Shown: positions 31,768-45,500, numbered from the stretch's first letter. The stretch is DNA of 64,000 nt from Ardenticatenaceae bacterium (GCA_020634455.1 JACKBQ010000002.1:1-64000), one strand, 5' to 3'. The notes: generated by a model from the sequence alone, not told the origin. A program made the numbers and translations.

Positions 31768-32850
31768 TTACTTGTCCCACGTCTGGCGTAAAACGCGCAC
31801 CCAATTTTGGTGGGTGACTTTCTTCAAAGCGGCATCATCGTAGCCTGCTTCCTGCAAGGCGGCGATGAGCTTGGGCAGGCCAGTGACGTCAACCAGATCG
31901 TGCGGCATGGTTGCGCCGTCGAAGTCGGAGCCGAAGCCAACATGGTCAATGCCGATGTGGTCGGCGATGTAGGTCATGTGGCGCACAATTTCAGTGAGGG
32001 AGGTTTGCTGGTCGAAACGGCCGTCTTCCCTCAAAAAGCTAATGTGGAAGTTAATCCCCACCATGCCGTCCGTCTCCTTGATGGCGTCCAGCTGCTTGTC
32101 TGTCAGGTTGCGCGGCGAGGCGCACAGGGCGTGGGCGTTGGAGTGGGTGGCCACCAGCGGGGCATCGCTGATTTTGGCCACGTCCCAGAACCCTTTTTCG
32201 TTCAGGTGTGATAAATCTATCATCACTTTTAGCTCGTTGCAGGTGCGCACCAGCCCTCTGCCCGCTTTGGTAAGCCCAGGGCCTGTGTCTGGCGACTTGG
32301 GGAAGCTGAACGGCACGCCGTGGCCAAACTTGGTGGGGCGGCTCCACACCAGCCCCAGGGAGCGCAGCCCGGCGGCGTGCAGGATGTGCAGGGCGTCGTA
32401 GTTGGTGTCAATCGCTTCGGCACCTTCGATGTGGAAAATGGTGGCGAACGTGCCATTTTTCAGGCATTGGCGCAACTCTTTCGCCGTGCGGACAATTTTG
32501 ACTTCCCCTTCAGACGCTTTTTCGATTTCGTAGAGGTGGGTGGCAACGGCCGTTGTAAACCGTAACGCATCCTTGTGCCGAACCGGTTCTGGCAGGGGAA
32601 CTTTGTACCCTTTTTTGGTCACCTTCATTCCCTTGAAGGCATCCTTTTTCTCTTTTTTGCTGGGTGGTTTGCGGTTGTTGGGGGTAAACACGGCAAAGAA
32701 GCCGCCAGCTAGGCCGCCCTCACGGGCACGGGGCAGGTCAATGTGCCCCACATCGGAACGCTCAAAGAACGATCTTCCTTTGCCGCGATGTTCTAAATGC
32801 AAATTGAGCAGGGTATCGTTGTGGCCATCAAAAATGGGAAAGTCAGACAT
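31768..32850 (-). CDS. Membrane dipeptidase (peptidase family M19)
   Basis: 360 residues, full length. Zinc-ligand motifs of renal-type dipeptidase: IFDGHNDTLLN (His-x-Asp), FHIEGAEAID (Glu), MIDLSHLNEKGFWDVAK, PLVATHSNAHALCASPRNLTD (His) and IDHVGFGSDFDGA (Asp). These enzymes hydrolyse L,D- or L,L-dipeptides and some beta-lactams. No signal peptide is present, so it is probably cytoplasmic, unlike the GPI-anchored animal enzyme. There is no neighbouring gene of clear functional link. Confidence 0.92.
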   Translation of the reverse strand: MSDFPIFDGHNDTLLNLHLEHRGKGRSFFERSDVGHIDLPRAREGGLAGGFFAVFTPNNRKPPSKKEKKDAFKGMKVTKKGYKVPLPEPVRHKDALRFTTAVATHLYEIEKASEGEVKIVRTAKELRQCLKNGTFATIFHIEGAEAIDTNYDALHILHAAGLRSLGLVWSRPTKFGHGVPFSFPKSPDTGPGLTKAGRGLVRTCNELKVMIDLSHLNEKGFWDVAKISDAPLVATHSNAHALCASPRNLTDKQLDAIKETDGMVGINFHISFLREDGRFDQQTSLTEIVRHMTYIADHIGIDHVGFGSDFDGATMPHDLVDVTGLPKLIAALQEAGYDDAALKKVTHQNWVRVLRQTWDK

Positions 32851-32905
32851 GAGGCACCTCTTGGCTGTGGATGGGTAAACAAAGCTTCATCCCGCCAAGT
32901 ATAGC

Positions 32906-33715
32906 CTAAATCCGGTTTGTCAGTTGGTAGAAAGCGGCTCCGTCTTGCAAAATGAAATTTGTCACGGTGTAGTTTTGGGCAAAGAGGTCGGTGAAGAGCT
33001 GGCGGGTGTGCAGCCGCCAGGCCAGCGCCAGCGGTAAATCGCGGGCTTTGAGGCTTTGGAAACGGTCAGGGACTTGCACAAAGTGGCTGGCGTCTGTGGC
33101 GGATTTGGAACTTTCGCAGGGACGGCCGTTTTCCCCGCTCGGATTCAAAATGAGATACTCAGGAACGGCCGTTTCCCCCACATCTTTTCCCGCCAACCGA
33201 TTTTCCACATGGGCGCTGTTGATCTGCCACTCCACCTGGAAGCGGTCGGTGGGCAGCCCGGCGTTGATCCCTTCAAAGGTGCCATACAAATTGGGGATGT
33301 AGGTGCGGCAGACCGCGCCCAGTTTGTGAATATTTAGCCGGGCGTTGCCCGTTTCCAGCGGATCATAGGTCCAGGTGATGAGGTCCAGCCCCTGCTGCTG
33401 CACCGCCTGCCGCTGCGCCAATTTTAGCTGCTGGCCAATGCCCCGTCCCTGAAAATCGGGATGAATGCCCATCATGTGCGAGGCGTGTTTGAAACGGCCG
33501 TATCCCATCCAGCCCACAAAACCTGCCACAAACCCCACCAGCCGCTCTTTCGCATACGCACCCAGCAGCACACCACCGTTTTTGTGGAAAGTGAGCAGCA
33601 TGTGGCCAGGCACTACCTCCAGGTTATCGGTCATGCGCCAGGCGTCGTATTGCAGCTTTTCAACGGCCGTACAGCCTGCCGCATCGGTGATGGGTCGAAT
33701 CACTATATTGCTCAT
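32906..33715 (-). CDS. GNAT-family N-acetyltransferase
   Basis: 269 residues from the ATG at 33715; upstream open sequence is the palindromic repeat 33749-33815. Acetyl-CoA motif A: SHMMGIHPDFQGRGIGQQLKLAQRQ, preceded by VLLGAYAKERLVGFVAGFVG. A C-terminal extension of about 120 residues (LYGTFEGINAGLPTDRFQVEWQI ...) places it in the COG3375-type GNATs. Three ACGGCCGT copies fall in the coding region (33122, 33165, 33494) plus one at 33663. Substrate unknown. Confidence 0.85.
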   Translation of the reverse strand: MSNIVIRPITDAAGCTAVEKLQYDAWRMTDNLEVVPGHMLLTFHKNGGVLLGAYAKERLVGFVAGFVGWMGYGRFKHASHMMGIHPDFQGRGIGQQLKLAQRQAVQQQGLDLITWTYDPLETGNARLNIHKLGAVCRTYIPNLYGTFEGINAGLPTDRFQVEWQINSAHVENRLAGKDVGETAVPEYLILNPSGENGRPCESSKSATDASHFVQVPDRFQSLKARDLPLALAWRLHTRQLFTDLFAQNYTVTNFILQDGAAFYQLTNRI

Positions 33716-33748
33716 ACTTGTTGCCGCACTTTGCAAGTCCTGTTGGAT

Positions 33749-33815
33749 TGTCATTCCCGCGAATGCGGGAATCCATTCATGTCGAAACATGGATACCCGC
33801 CTACGCGGGTATGAC
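33749..33815. repeat. TGTCATTCCCGC palindromic repeat (copy 2)
   Basis: TGTCATTCCCGCG...CGCGGGTATGACA bounds two inner hairpins. Same family and size as 11916-11986. It lies 34 bp upstream of the GNAT start. Confidence 0.8.
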
Positions 33816-33869
33816 ATGACCTAAGATGATGCATAATCGCAGCGGTAAGATTAGCGAAGATCAACAGAA

Positions 33870-33894
33870 ACAACAAGACCCCCTTGCGGGGGCC
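33870..33894 (-). terminator. Hairpin downstream of pyrB
   Basis: On the minus strand GGCCCCCGCAAGGGGGT is a 5- to 6-bp GC-rich stem followed by CTTGTTGTTTCTG. It lies about 220 bp past the pyrB stop. The intervening 33895-34110 holds a purine-rich run (33900-33940) and a dispersed hairpin at 34041-34063, no gene. Confidence 0.5.
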
Positions 33895-34040
33895 TTGCTG
33901 CGGAAGAGAAGAAGAGGAGAAGAAGGAAAGAGAAGATTTATTACTTAACTGTCCAAAGGATACCTTGTTTCCCGCTCTTCCTCTGTATTTTGCTTAACAG
34001 ATTGGCTATGCAGTTCCCTACGAGCGGACTGTTAAGGAGC

Positions 34041-34063
34041 CGTAGCCGCGGTTTCTTACCGCG
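34041..34063 (+). repeat. CGTAGCCGC-type hairpin repeat
   Basis: A 23-bp unit beginning CGTAGCCGCGG and ending TTACCGCG. It matches the reverse complement of 19441-19463 with two transitions that preserve pairing, a sign of a selected or mobile hairpin. Confidence 0.7.
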
Positions 34064-34110
34064 CATTTACATTGGCGGGCGCAGAAAAATCAGCGGCTAC
34101 GATTTTTGCG

Positions 34111-35106
34111 TTAGGCGCGGCCTAGCACGGCGGCCAGCAGCGCCATGCGGATGTACATGCCGTTGCGCACCTGGCGGAAGTAGGCTGCGCGCGGGTCGCT
34201 ATCCACGGAGTCGTGGATTTCGCCGACGCGGGGCAGGGGGTGCATTACCACCATCTTCTTTTTGGCCATTGCCATGATTTCTGGGGTGATTTCGTAATAA
34301 TTTTTGACTTCCTCGTACTGTGCCAGGTCGGTGAAGCGCTCTTTTTGCACGCGAGTCACGTACAGCACATCGGCGTTTTCGATGACGTCGGCCACATCGT
34401 GAGTTTCGCGCACGTTGAGGCCAGAATCGATTACCTCGTTCATCACTTTCAGCGGCAGACGCAGGATTTCTGGGGCAACAAAGCGGAGGCTGACGTTGTA
34501 TTGCAGCAGCAGTTTGGTGAGGGAGTGGACGGTACGGCCGTAACGCAAATCACCCACCATCGCCACCTTCAAACCATCCACCGTGCCCAGCTCTTCGCGA
34601 ATCGTGAATAAATCCAATAGCGCTTGCGTGGGATGCTCGCCGGGGCCGTCGCCCGCGTTGATGACCGGCACGCTGGCCGCTTCGGCCGCTTCCCGCGCGG
34701 AGCCAATTTCCGGGTGGCGCAGCACAATCACGTCGGCGTATTGCTCCAGCACGCGAATGGTGTCAGCCAGCGTTTCCCCCTTGCTGATGGAGCTGAACTG
34801 GACGCCCTGGGTAATCGGAATAACGCTGCCGCCCAGCCGCTCCATCGCGGCGATGAAGCTGGAGCTGGTGCGGGTGCTGGGTTCGTAAAAGAGGCAGGCC
34901 AGCACCTTGCCCTTGAGCAAATCGGTGCCCCCGACGCGCTCGACCATCTCGCGCATTTCACGGGCGCGGCCAAAAATGTAAGACAGTTTGTCCCGATCAA
35001 ACTGGGAGACGGACAGAATGTCGTGCCCTGTCAGCCCGTTGCTGTTGAGCATGGGGATGTTCATGGCGTCAAAATCAAATAATGGTTCTAAAGTTTTTAT
35101 GTGCAT
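34111..35106 (-). CDS. pyrB: Aspartate carbamoyltransferase catalytic subunit
   Basis: 331 residues from the ATG at 35106 with CGAGGAGAAA upstream; a longer frame runs into the inverted repeat. It catalyses carbamoyl phosphate plus aspartate to N-carbamoylaspartate. Signatures: FYEPSTRTSSSFIAAMERLGG (carbamoyl-phosphate site), VLRHPEIGSAREAAEAASVPVINAGDGPGEHPTQALLDLFTI and VMHPLPRVGEIHDSVDSDPRAAYFRQVRNGMYIRMALL. The LPRVGEI ending is typical of the family. No regulatory subunit (pyrI) is adjacent. pyrC lies 86 bp upstream on the same strand with an AATTACC repeat between the two genes. Confidence 0.95.
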   Translation of the reverse strand: MHIKTLEPLFDFDAMNIPMLNSNGLTGHDILSVSQFDRDKLSYIFGRAREMREMVERVGGTDLLKGKVLACLFYEPSTRTSSSFIAAMERLGGSVIPITQGVQFSSISKGETLADTIRVLEQYADVIVLRHPEIGSAREAAEAASVPVINAGDGPGEHPTQALLDLFTIREELGTVDGLKVAMVGDLRYGRTVHSLTKLLLQYNVSLRFVAPEILRLPLKVMNEVIDSGLNVRETHDVADVIENADVLYVTRVQKERFTDLAQYEEVKNYYEITPEIMAMAKKKMVVMHPLPRVGEIHDSVDSDPRAAYFRQVRNGMYIRMALLAAVLGRA

Positions 35107-35121
35107 GGTTTCTCCTCGAAA

Positions 35122-35187
35122 GGTAATTAGTAATTTGTAATTGGGTAATTGGACGCAATTACAAATTACCAATTACCAAATTACAAA
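35122..35187. repeat. AATTACC-type inverted repeat (copy 2)
   Basis: GTAATTTGTAATTGGGTAATT and AATTACAAATTACCAATTACC arms fold back across GGACGC. It ends 4 bp from the pyrC stop codon and starts 15 bp upstream of the pyrB start. Confidence 0.8.
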
Positions 35188-35191
35188 ACGT

Positions 35192-36250
<1,059 letters not shown>

Positions 36251-36402
36251 GTGCCTCCTTTGAAATTAATCCGCAGATTTCGCAGATTACCTCAGATTAT
36301 TTATTGTGTTTTTTGACGACAGTAACGAGTTGGAGTAATTAGCAATTGAATTCTTTGCAGTTTTAATTCGTTGTTTACTCAAATTCGCTGTTGTCTTTTG
36401 GC

Positions 36403-36435
36403 AAAAAAAAAAGCCTAATCCAGAAGGATCAGGCT
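36403..36435 (-). terminator. Rho-independent terminator of the NRPS transcript
   Basis: On the minus strand AGCCTGATCC pairs with GGATTAGGCT around TTCT, followed by a run of nine or ten Ts. It lies about 160 bp past the NRPS stop. Confidence 0.85.
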
Positions 36436-36597
36436 ATGAAAGGTAAATAATGACTCGCTCAGGGTGTGCGATTTTGAGTTTCTTTCCGGTTATTCCAGGC
36501 ATTGGTTTCCTCACTTGTGTGCCTTATTTGCACCGGAATGAGATGTTAGCACGGAACGGCCGTTTTGCCCAAAAAATTGGCCTTTAAATCTCAGCTT

Positions 36598-39500
36598 CTA
36601 AGCTGTCTCGTGGCGGGCCTGGCTGGCGTGCAGGCTCGCTTGCAGATGTTGGGCCAGCTCTTGCACCTTGGGTTCCTGGAGCAGCGCCAGGTGTTTGCCC
36701 TCAATGTCGTAAACATGCACGGTTTGGGTGGTCAGGGAGGCCCAGCCCTGATGATGCGGGATTGAGTCGTCGTCTTCGTGGTCGTATTGGCGGAAGACGG
36801 TCAGATCACCGGCGTAGGGGACGGGTTGGTACTGTTTGCGCGCTTGCCGATTCATTTCCAGCATGTGCAAGTTATGCAGGTCCAGGGGTAACGGCCGTTT
36901 CAAAAATCGGTACCATCTAATCTGTATATGATCCAAACGCCTCTGCGCCTTTTTCTTGAGATGCTCAAATGAACTTACCAGTCGATTTCGCCGCCCTTTT
37001 AAGCTGTTCATGATGTAAGCCAATTTATTTTGCCAACCTGCCTGCCGCCGCAGGGCCGTGGCATGACGCTGCCACCGGTTATTTGGCCGATTTGCGGGCG
37101 TTGGCGTGGCGGTGGTCGCCTTAAAGTTTGGGCTTAGCGTATCAATAATGGCAACCAGGGCCACAGGTTCGCCCATTTGGCTAAGCTGTTGGGCCATTTC
37201 AAAGGCGACAATGCCGCCAAAACAAAAGCCGCCGAGATAGTAGGGTCCATGTGGCTGCACGGCGCGAATTTCATTGACATAATCAATCGCCATGCGTTTA
37301 ATATTGGCGTAATTTTCTGACAGGGTGTTGCGGGCACGCGGCTGTAAGCCGTAGAATGGCTGATCGGCTTCCAAATGGTGAGCCAGGGCGCGGAAATGGT
37401 AGACATGCCCTGCGCCACCATGCACGCAAAAGAACGGCCGTTTGCTACCAGAAGGCGAAATCGGCACCACCACCGACCAATCCTCCGTTTGCCCTTTGGC
37501 CAAAATGGCAGCCGCCAATTTGGCAATGGTAGGGGCCTCAAAAATGACGGCCAAGGGCACCTGTTGCCCCAGCGTCTGGTTGATTTGGGCAAAGAGGGCA
37601 ATGGTTTGCAGCGAGTGGCCGCCAAGTCTAAAGTAATTGTCGTGGATATCAATCGGTTCGACGTCTAGCACGTTTTCCCAAATGTTTACCAATGTGTTCT
37701 CTAAAGCATTTCTGGGCGGGGCGTAGGCCGCCTGCTGCAGATTCTGGGCCAGATCGGGTGCGGGCAACTGCGCCGTGTCTAGCTTACCATTGGGCGTGAG
37801 GGGGAAGTGGTCCAGGGCGACAAACGCCGTCGGAATCATGTAGTCGGGTAGCGTGGCGGACAGGCTGGCGCGTAAAGATTCCGAGTCAATAGCTGATCCG
37901 ACGACATAAGCAACCAGCTGTGGGGGAACGGCCGTATCTTGCCAAACAGTTACGTAACATTGATCTACCGCCGGCAAGCGCTTGAGGGCACCTTCCACTT
38001 CGGCTGGCTCAATGCGAAAACCGCGAATTTTTAGCTGACGATCGGCCCGGCCCGCAAACACCACCTGTCCATCGGGCAGGTAGCGGCCCAGATCGCCGGT
38101 GCGGTACCAGCGGTCAGCCGGGTTCTGGGTGACCGGGCTGGTGAGGAAGTGGGCTTCGGTTTGGTCGGCGGCCTGGAGATACCCTTTGCTGAGGTAGGGG
38201 GTACGAACGTAAATTTCACCCAGCTCGCCGACGCCGCACAAACGGCCGTTTGTCTGCGCCACTAAAAGTTGAACCCCCTCAATCCCCTGACCCAACGGCA
38301 CGATTTGATCAGGGTTAATGTCCGCCACCTCTTCGGGTTGGATGAGGTGATAAGCCATTGCCTGGGGTGTTTCCGTTGCGCCATAAAAGTTGACGCAGCG
38401 CATGGCCGGATTGAGGTTGTGCATGGTCTGAACGGCTTGCCCGGTGAGCCGGTCGCCGCCAAAAAAGGTATAGCGCAGCGTGGGCAAAGCTGGAGCTGAC
38501 GGAGCCAGGGCAATGACCTGAGCCAGCGGTGGGGTAAGGTGGGCCACGCTGATCTGGTTTTTAGCCAGCCAATTGGCCAATTCGCCGGGCTGGATCAGGG
38601 TTTCCTGCGTGGGGATGTGCAGCGTTGCGCCTGCCAGCAGCGGCGTGAAGATGTCGCGCAGCAGCGGGTCATGGGACAGGCCAGAGAGCAGGCTAAATCG
38701 GTCGTCGGTGGTGAGGCCGAAGGTGTTGATTTGCCAGGGGAAGAAGTGAGACAGCGGGCTGTGCCGTCCTAAAATGCCCTTGGGCTGCCCCGTGGTGCCG
38801 GAGGTGAACAGCAGGTAGGCCAAATCATCGGGGCCGACGGATACATCTGGGGACGTGGTGGGCTGCTGGCTGATGGGCGCGGGAACGGCCGTTCCTGTTT
38901 GAGGCAAGGTGAGGTTGCAGGCCAGCGCCGCCTGGGCCAGCCAATCTGCCAGCTCGCCGGGCAGGGGGGCTGTTGTTTGCAAATGGATAAACCCACGGGG
39001 AACGGCCGTTTCCAGGTAGCTACGCAAGCGAGCGGGCGGATAGGCTGCATCGAGCAGCATGAAAGCTGCGCCTGCTTTTAACACGCCCAACATCGCCCAA
39101 ACCAGCGCCGCGCTACGGGTCGCGTGGATGGCCACCACGTCTTCATTTCGGATGCCCTGGGTGCGCAGCACATGGGCCAGTTGATTGCTACGCTGTTCGA
39201 GCTCACCATACGTCCAGCGGATTTGGCTGTCTTGCAGCGCCACTTTGTTGGGTTGGCGCTGCGCCTGTTGCTGCACAAGTTCATGCACGGGTGCGGTCCA
39301 CTGGGGCGGCAGCGGCGTCCTGGGGTCTGGCAACAACGGCCGAATTTGCGGCGTTACCAGCGAGAAGTTGGCCAGTGGTTGATCTGGTTGGGCGGCAATT
39401 TGGCCCAGCAGATGCTTAAATTGGGCCAGCAATGCCGTCATGCGGGCTTCATCAAACAAATCTGTGTTGTAGACGAGCTGTAAGCGCAGTTCGTGTTCAC

Positions 39501-42500
39501 CGCCGCCCACGTAGAGCGTCATGTCAAAGTTCGATTCCTGGTTGATGGGGAACAGTTTCTCGGCTGTGATATGGGGCAGATGCAAATTGCTGTCGGCGAG
39601 GTTGAGCATGTTGAACATGACCTGGAAAAGGGGCGTCCGGCTGAGATCACGCTCCACGGCTAAAACGTCCAACAAAGGCTCGAAGGGCAAATCCTGATGG
39701 CTGTAAGCATCGAGGGCGGTCTGGCGCACGCGAGTTAGCAGGTCACGGAAGGTGGGATTGCCGCTAAGGTCTGTGCGCAGCACGAGGTTGTTGAGGAAGA
39801 TGCCGACCAGGTTTTCGATCTCGGGTTGGCTGCGTCCCGCTGTGGGCGTGCCAACGACGATGTCAGTTGTGCCCGTTTGGCGACTGAGCAGCAGTTTGAA
39901 GGCGGCCAGCAGGGTCATGAAGAGGGTAGCGTCCGTTTGGCCACCAATTTGTTTGAGAACGGCCGTAACCGATTCATCCACCGTCGTCTTCAAGATGGCC
40001 CCGTTAAAAGTTTGCTGGGCCGGTCGGGGGTGGTCAGTGGGCAGCTCCAGAGCGGGTGGCGCTTCAGCCAACTGCTTTTGCCAATACGCTAGCTGCTGCT
40101 GAGCGGCATTACTTTGCAGCCACTGCTGCTGCCAGAGCGTGTAATCGGCGTACTGGACGGGCAGCGGCGGCAAATTGGCGGTTCGGTTTTGATGTTGGGC
40201 CGCATACAGCTCAGATAAATCATGGGCGATGCGGCTCATTGACCACCCATCGGAAATGATGTGGTCGGTTACCAGAATGAGCACGTGCTTATTGTCGTTC
40301 AGGCAGAGCAGCCGCGTTAGGAAGAGCGGGCCGTCGGACAGGTTAAAGGGATAAGCCCGCGCGGCTTCGATCTGCGAATCAACCTGGATGGTCTGCTGTT
40401 CGGCTGGCAGGTGTCGCAAATCTACCTGCTCCAGCGACCAATCGGTAGCGGGGTCTATTCGCTGAACCGGCACGTTGTCCACAAGGACAAATCTGGTGCG
40501 CAAAATTTCGTGCCGGGCGGTGAGGGCGGTCAGGCTGTGGTTGAGGGCGGCAACCTTGAGCGGCCCGTGCAGGTGGTAGATGGCGGTGATGTTGGTGGCG
40601 GGATTCCCCAGCTGAATCTGGTCTAAAATCCAGATGCGCTGCTGGGCAAAGGAGAGGGGGAGCTGTTTGGGTCGGTGGAACGGCCGTAATAATTCCTGCT
40701 CCGGTTGGTGTTGGGCAATAACTTGGGCCAGCTGGGCAATGGTGGGCTGCTCGAACAGTGTGCGCAGCGGCAATGAGACGGCCAGAGCATCGCGTAGGCG
40801 GTAGACCATCTGCATGGCACTGAGCGAATGGCCGCCCAGCTCGAAGAAACTGTCGTGAATGCCAATTGGGGTCACCCCAAGCAGCGCTTGCCAAATATGA
40901 ACCAGGGTTGCTTCAGTGTTGTTGCGCGGAGGCACAACGGTTCGCTCGCTGCTGAAATCAAACTCGGTTGGCAGGGCGCGTTTGTTAACCTTGCCGTTGG
41001 CTGTCAGCGGAATTTCATCCAGCAAAACGAAGGCGGCGGGCACCATGTAGGGGGGCAGTTCGGCCTGGATTGCGGCGCGCAGCCCGGCTGCTGTCACGGA
41101 ATCTGCGTTGGGCACCACGTAGGCGATGAGCTGCATTTCGCCTTGGGCATCTGTTTGGGGCAGGACGATGGCTTGTTTTACGGCCGTTTCCCGCACCAAA
41201 ACCGCCTCAATCTCACCCGGCTCAATGCGAAAGCCGCGAATCTTCACCTGGTAATCTACCCGCCCCAGGAATTCCAGGTTGCCATCTGGCAGCCAGCGGA
41301 CCTGATCACCAGTGCGGTAAACAGTTTCACCTTCGCGGAAGGGATGGGGGATGAAGACCGAAGTCGTAAGTTCTGGCCGGTGCAAATAACCCAGCGCCAC
41401 CTGCGGCCCGCCAAAAACCAATTCGCCCGGCATCCCAACCGGCACCGGCTGCTGGTAAGCATCTAGCACCAATGCCTGGCCATTTGCCAGCGCCCGCCCA
41501 ATGGGCATGCCCTGAGACACGAGCTGTGGCGCTCCTTCTGCGGGCAATTCGTAAGCGGTAGCCACCACTGTCACTTCGGTGGGGCCGTAGGTGTTGAACA
41601 GCCGTACCTGATCCCCTACCAATCGGTGCCAATCTGCCACTTTTGGCCCGCTCGCCTTTTCGCCGCCGATGATGAGCAGGCGCAGCGACGGGGGCAGCGA
41701 CAGGCCATCTTCTGCCAGGTTAACGACCAATTGATGCCAGAAAGCCGTGGGTAAATCCAGTAGGGTGATGTTGTAGGCGGTGGCCTGCGCCAAAAATGCA
41801 TCCATCGAATTAAGCATTTCTTCGGTGCGCAGGCAGAGAGTGGCCCCCTGTACCAGCGCAGGGAAGATTTCTTCAACGGCCGCATCGAAGTTTATCGTGG
41901 CAAATTGGAGCACCCGGTCGTTGGCGGTTACGTTGTAGAGGTGGCTGGCCGCCTGGGTGAAATGGGTCAGGGCGCGGTGGGGAATCTTGACGCCTTTGGG
42001 CTTGCCAGTAGAGCCGGAGGTGTAGATGACGTAGGCTAAATCTTCCGGCTCAGGTCGCAGCTTCAGGTTCTCAGTTGGCTCTTGGGCAATTTGCGGCCAA
42101 TCCTGATCGAGACAAGTAAAGGTTGTGCCAGCTTGCGGCAGCAACGTGACCAAATTCGCCTGGGTCACGACGGTTTGCACCTGGGCATCGTCCAACATGA
42201 GGGCGAGGCGCTCGGCGGGGTAGGCGGGGTCTAACGGCAAATATGCCCCGCCTGCTTTTAGGATGCCCCAAAGGCCGACCAGCATTTCGATGGAGCGGTT
42301 GAGGCAAAGGCCTACGATGCTGTTGCGGGTGACGCCTTGTTTTTGCAGGTAGTGGGCAAGCTGGTTGGCGCGCTGGTTGAGTTCGCCATAGGTGATGGAA
42401 CGTTCCTGGTGGGTTACGGCCGTTTTCCCCACCGATTGTTCTACTTGTGCTTCAAACCATTGGGGAACGGCCGTAAACGGTGGTTCCGGCAGCGTGGGGC

Positions 42501-45500
42501 CTTCGGCCAGGGCCAGCAGGTCGGCGATTTGTGGGTGGGTGAGCAGGGGGAGATGGGAAACGGCCGTTGTTGGTGCCTCAACGACGCTACTGAGCAATGT
42601 TTGCATTTGCCCAAACAGCCGCTCGATGGTCGCTGCCTCAAAAAGATCACTGTTGTATTCAAACAGGCATTGCAGCCCGTTGTCCTGCTCAATGACGGTG
42701 AGCGTCAGATCAAACTTGGTCACGTCCAGGTCCAGCCGCCGCCGGGTGACCTTCAGTTCGGGCCAGTCTAGCGCGGGGCGGGGCATGTTTTGGTAAATAA
42801 ACAGCACCTGGAACAGCGGCAGATTGTGCCCTCGGCGGGACGGATTGAGGCTCTCGATGAGCTTTTCCACTGGAATTTGCTGGTTGGCAAAGGCATCCAG
42901 CGTGGTTTGGCGCACGCGGCTTAGCAGCTCACGGAAGGTGGGCTGGCCCGACAAATCGGTGCGCAACACCAGAGAGTTCAGGAAAAAACCAATGAGCGGC
43001 TCAATATCGGCGCGGGTGCGGTTGGCAATGGTTGTGCCGACGACCAGATCGTCTTGCCCGGTGTAACGGTGCAGCAGAGCCAGTAACGTGGTGAGCAGGG
43101 TCATGTACGGCGTGGCAGTTTCGGTTTGGCTGAACTTTTTGAGCTGCTGCACCAGGTTAGCTGGCAAATCGAAGCGTCGCTGGGCACCCTGCCCGGTTGC
43201 TTGAACCGGTCGCGGATGGTCGGTGGGCAGCGCTAGCGCCGAGGGTAGATCGGTTAGCTGCTGTTTCCAGTAGTTGAGTTGGTTGGTCGCTTCTGGTGTG
43301 GTGAGCCAGTTGTGCTGCCAGGCGGCAAAATCGGCATACTGCGCGGGTAGTTCAGGGAGATTGGCTTCTTGCCCAGTGACAGCGGCGCGGTACAGCTCCG
43401 TCAGTTCTGCCTGCATTAGCCCCACGGACCAACCATCGGTGATGATGTGGTGCATGGCAATGAGCAGCCAATGCTCGGTTTCTGACAAGCGGTACAGTGT
43501 TACCCGCAGCAGCGGGCCGTTGACCAGATCAAAGGTGCGGTAAGTGGCGGTGTACAACTGCTCGTTGGCGCGTTGTTCTCGCTCCGCAAGCGGCAGATGT
43601 TGTAAATCTTCCAGCGTGAGCGGCACCTCTTTTGGGGGCTGGATGCATTGGTAGAGCGTGCCCTCCTCGGTAAGGAAAGTGGTACGTAATGTTTCGTGGC
43701 GCGCGACCAGCTGGTTGATGGCTTGGTGGAGAGTGTCGGTGTGGAGACGTCCGTTCAAAACAAGCACCAGTGGCAAATTGAAGGTGGCCTTGCCGGGGTC
43801 TAGCTGTTCCAAAAACCAGAGACGCTGTTGTGAGTAAGAGGCGGGCAAAATGGTCGAGCCATGTGCTGCTCTTGGCAGGCGCGGCATCTGGGTGTCGGCG
43901 GCGCTGGCGCTGGCCTGGTTGATTTGCTGCGCCAGGGCCGCGATGGTGGGGTCGGCAAAAAACGTGTGGAATGGAACGGTGATTTGGAATCGTTCTTGCA
44001 GCCGGGAAATAACTTGGGTTGCCGAGAGTGAATGCCCGCCGAGCTCGAAAAAGTTGTCCAGAATGCCGATCGGATCAACCCGTAAAATGCCTGACCAGAT
44101 GTTGGCAAGTTCGGTTTCTACGGCCGTTGTTGGCGGTTCAAAGGGTGTCGCCAGGGTCGGGCGGGTTAGTTGGGGCACGGGCAAGGATTTGCGATCGACC
44201 TTGCTGTTGGGGGTCAGGGGCATTTGTTGCAGGAACATAAACGCAGCCGGCATCATGTAGTCTGGGACACTTTTCTTGAAGAACTTGTACAGCTCGGTGG
44301 TTGTCACATTTTGGCCCGGATGGGTCACCGCGTAGGCCGCCAGATAATGACCGTTTTGGCCGTCGGGATGGGCGGCGACGGCCGCTTCTTTGATGCCAGG
44401 ATGTTTTAGCAGCGCTTGTTCAATTTCTGCCAGCTCAACACGGTGGCCGCGAATTTTGACCTGGGCATCTTCGCGACCCATGTGGATTAAACGGCCGTCT
44501 GCCAGGATGCGCCCCAAATCCCCCGTGAGGTACAGGCGTGCGCCGCTGCCGTCCGGGTCTGGGCGGAATTTTTCTTCGGTGAGGTCGGGGCGACGCCAAT
44601 AACCCAGCGCCAGGTAGTGGCTTTTAACGGTAATGGTGCCCACTTCGCCTTCGGGGACGGGACGGCCGTTTTCATCCAGCAGCAGAATCGGCCGTTCATC
44701 CACAGCATACCCGGTGGGTACCACGCTGTCGCGAATCACCGTCTCTTTGTCAATGAAACATTGCCGCGTAGTGGACGTTTCTGTGGCCCCCATGCCTGCA
44801 TACAAAATGCAGGTGTCCGGAAAGTATTGCTTGTACCAATCAATGTACTGGGTGGGCACACGCTCGCCCCCAAAGCGAATGAGCCGCAAGTGGGGAAAAT
44901 TTTCCCCACCCATCAAGCCATCAATAAAATGGCGGAAAACCGTGGGTACCGAATGGTAAAATGTAATCTCTTCAGTCTGCATCCATTGGGCTAGGTCGGC
45001 CAACCCTTTGGTTTTAACGTCAAAAGTATGGACTGAGGCTCCGATAAGCAGCGCTCCAAAAATATCGCGCAGGGAGCCGTTGACGCTGCATGAATAAACG
45101 AGGGTAAAGCGATCGTGGGGACTCAGGTGCAAAGTATTGGTGTACTGCATAATTTCATGCAGCAAATTGCGGTGATTTTGGTAAACGCCCTTGGGCTGTC
45201 CCGTGGAACCGGATGTATAGAGGATGTAAGCAACGGTGTCGGGTGAAATGTCCAGGTTCAGATTGTCATCGGCCACATTTTCATGAATCTCGTCAATATT
45301 GAGCAGGCGACTTTCATCTCCCTGGACCAAAGCTATGGCAGCGGCATAATTGGCCTGGTTGGTCACAATGAGCTGCGCTTGTGAATCGGCCACAATGAAG
45401 CTGGTGCGGGCTTCGGGGAAAGCCGGGTCCAGCGCCACATAAATCTTGCCTGCCTTTAGCACGCCAAAGATAGCCATAATGGTTGGCGCACCATGTTCCA

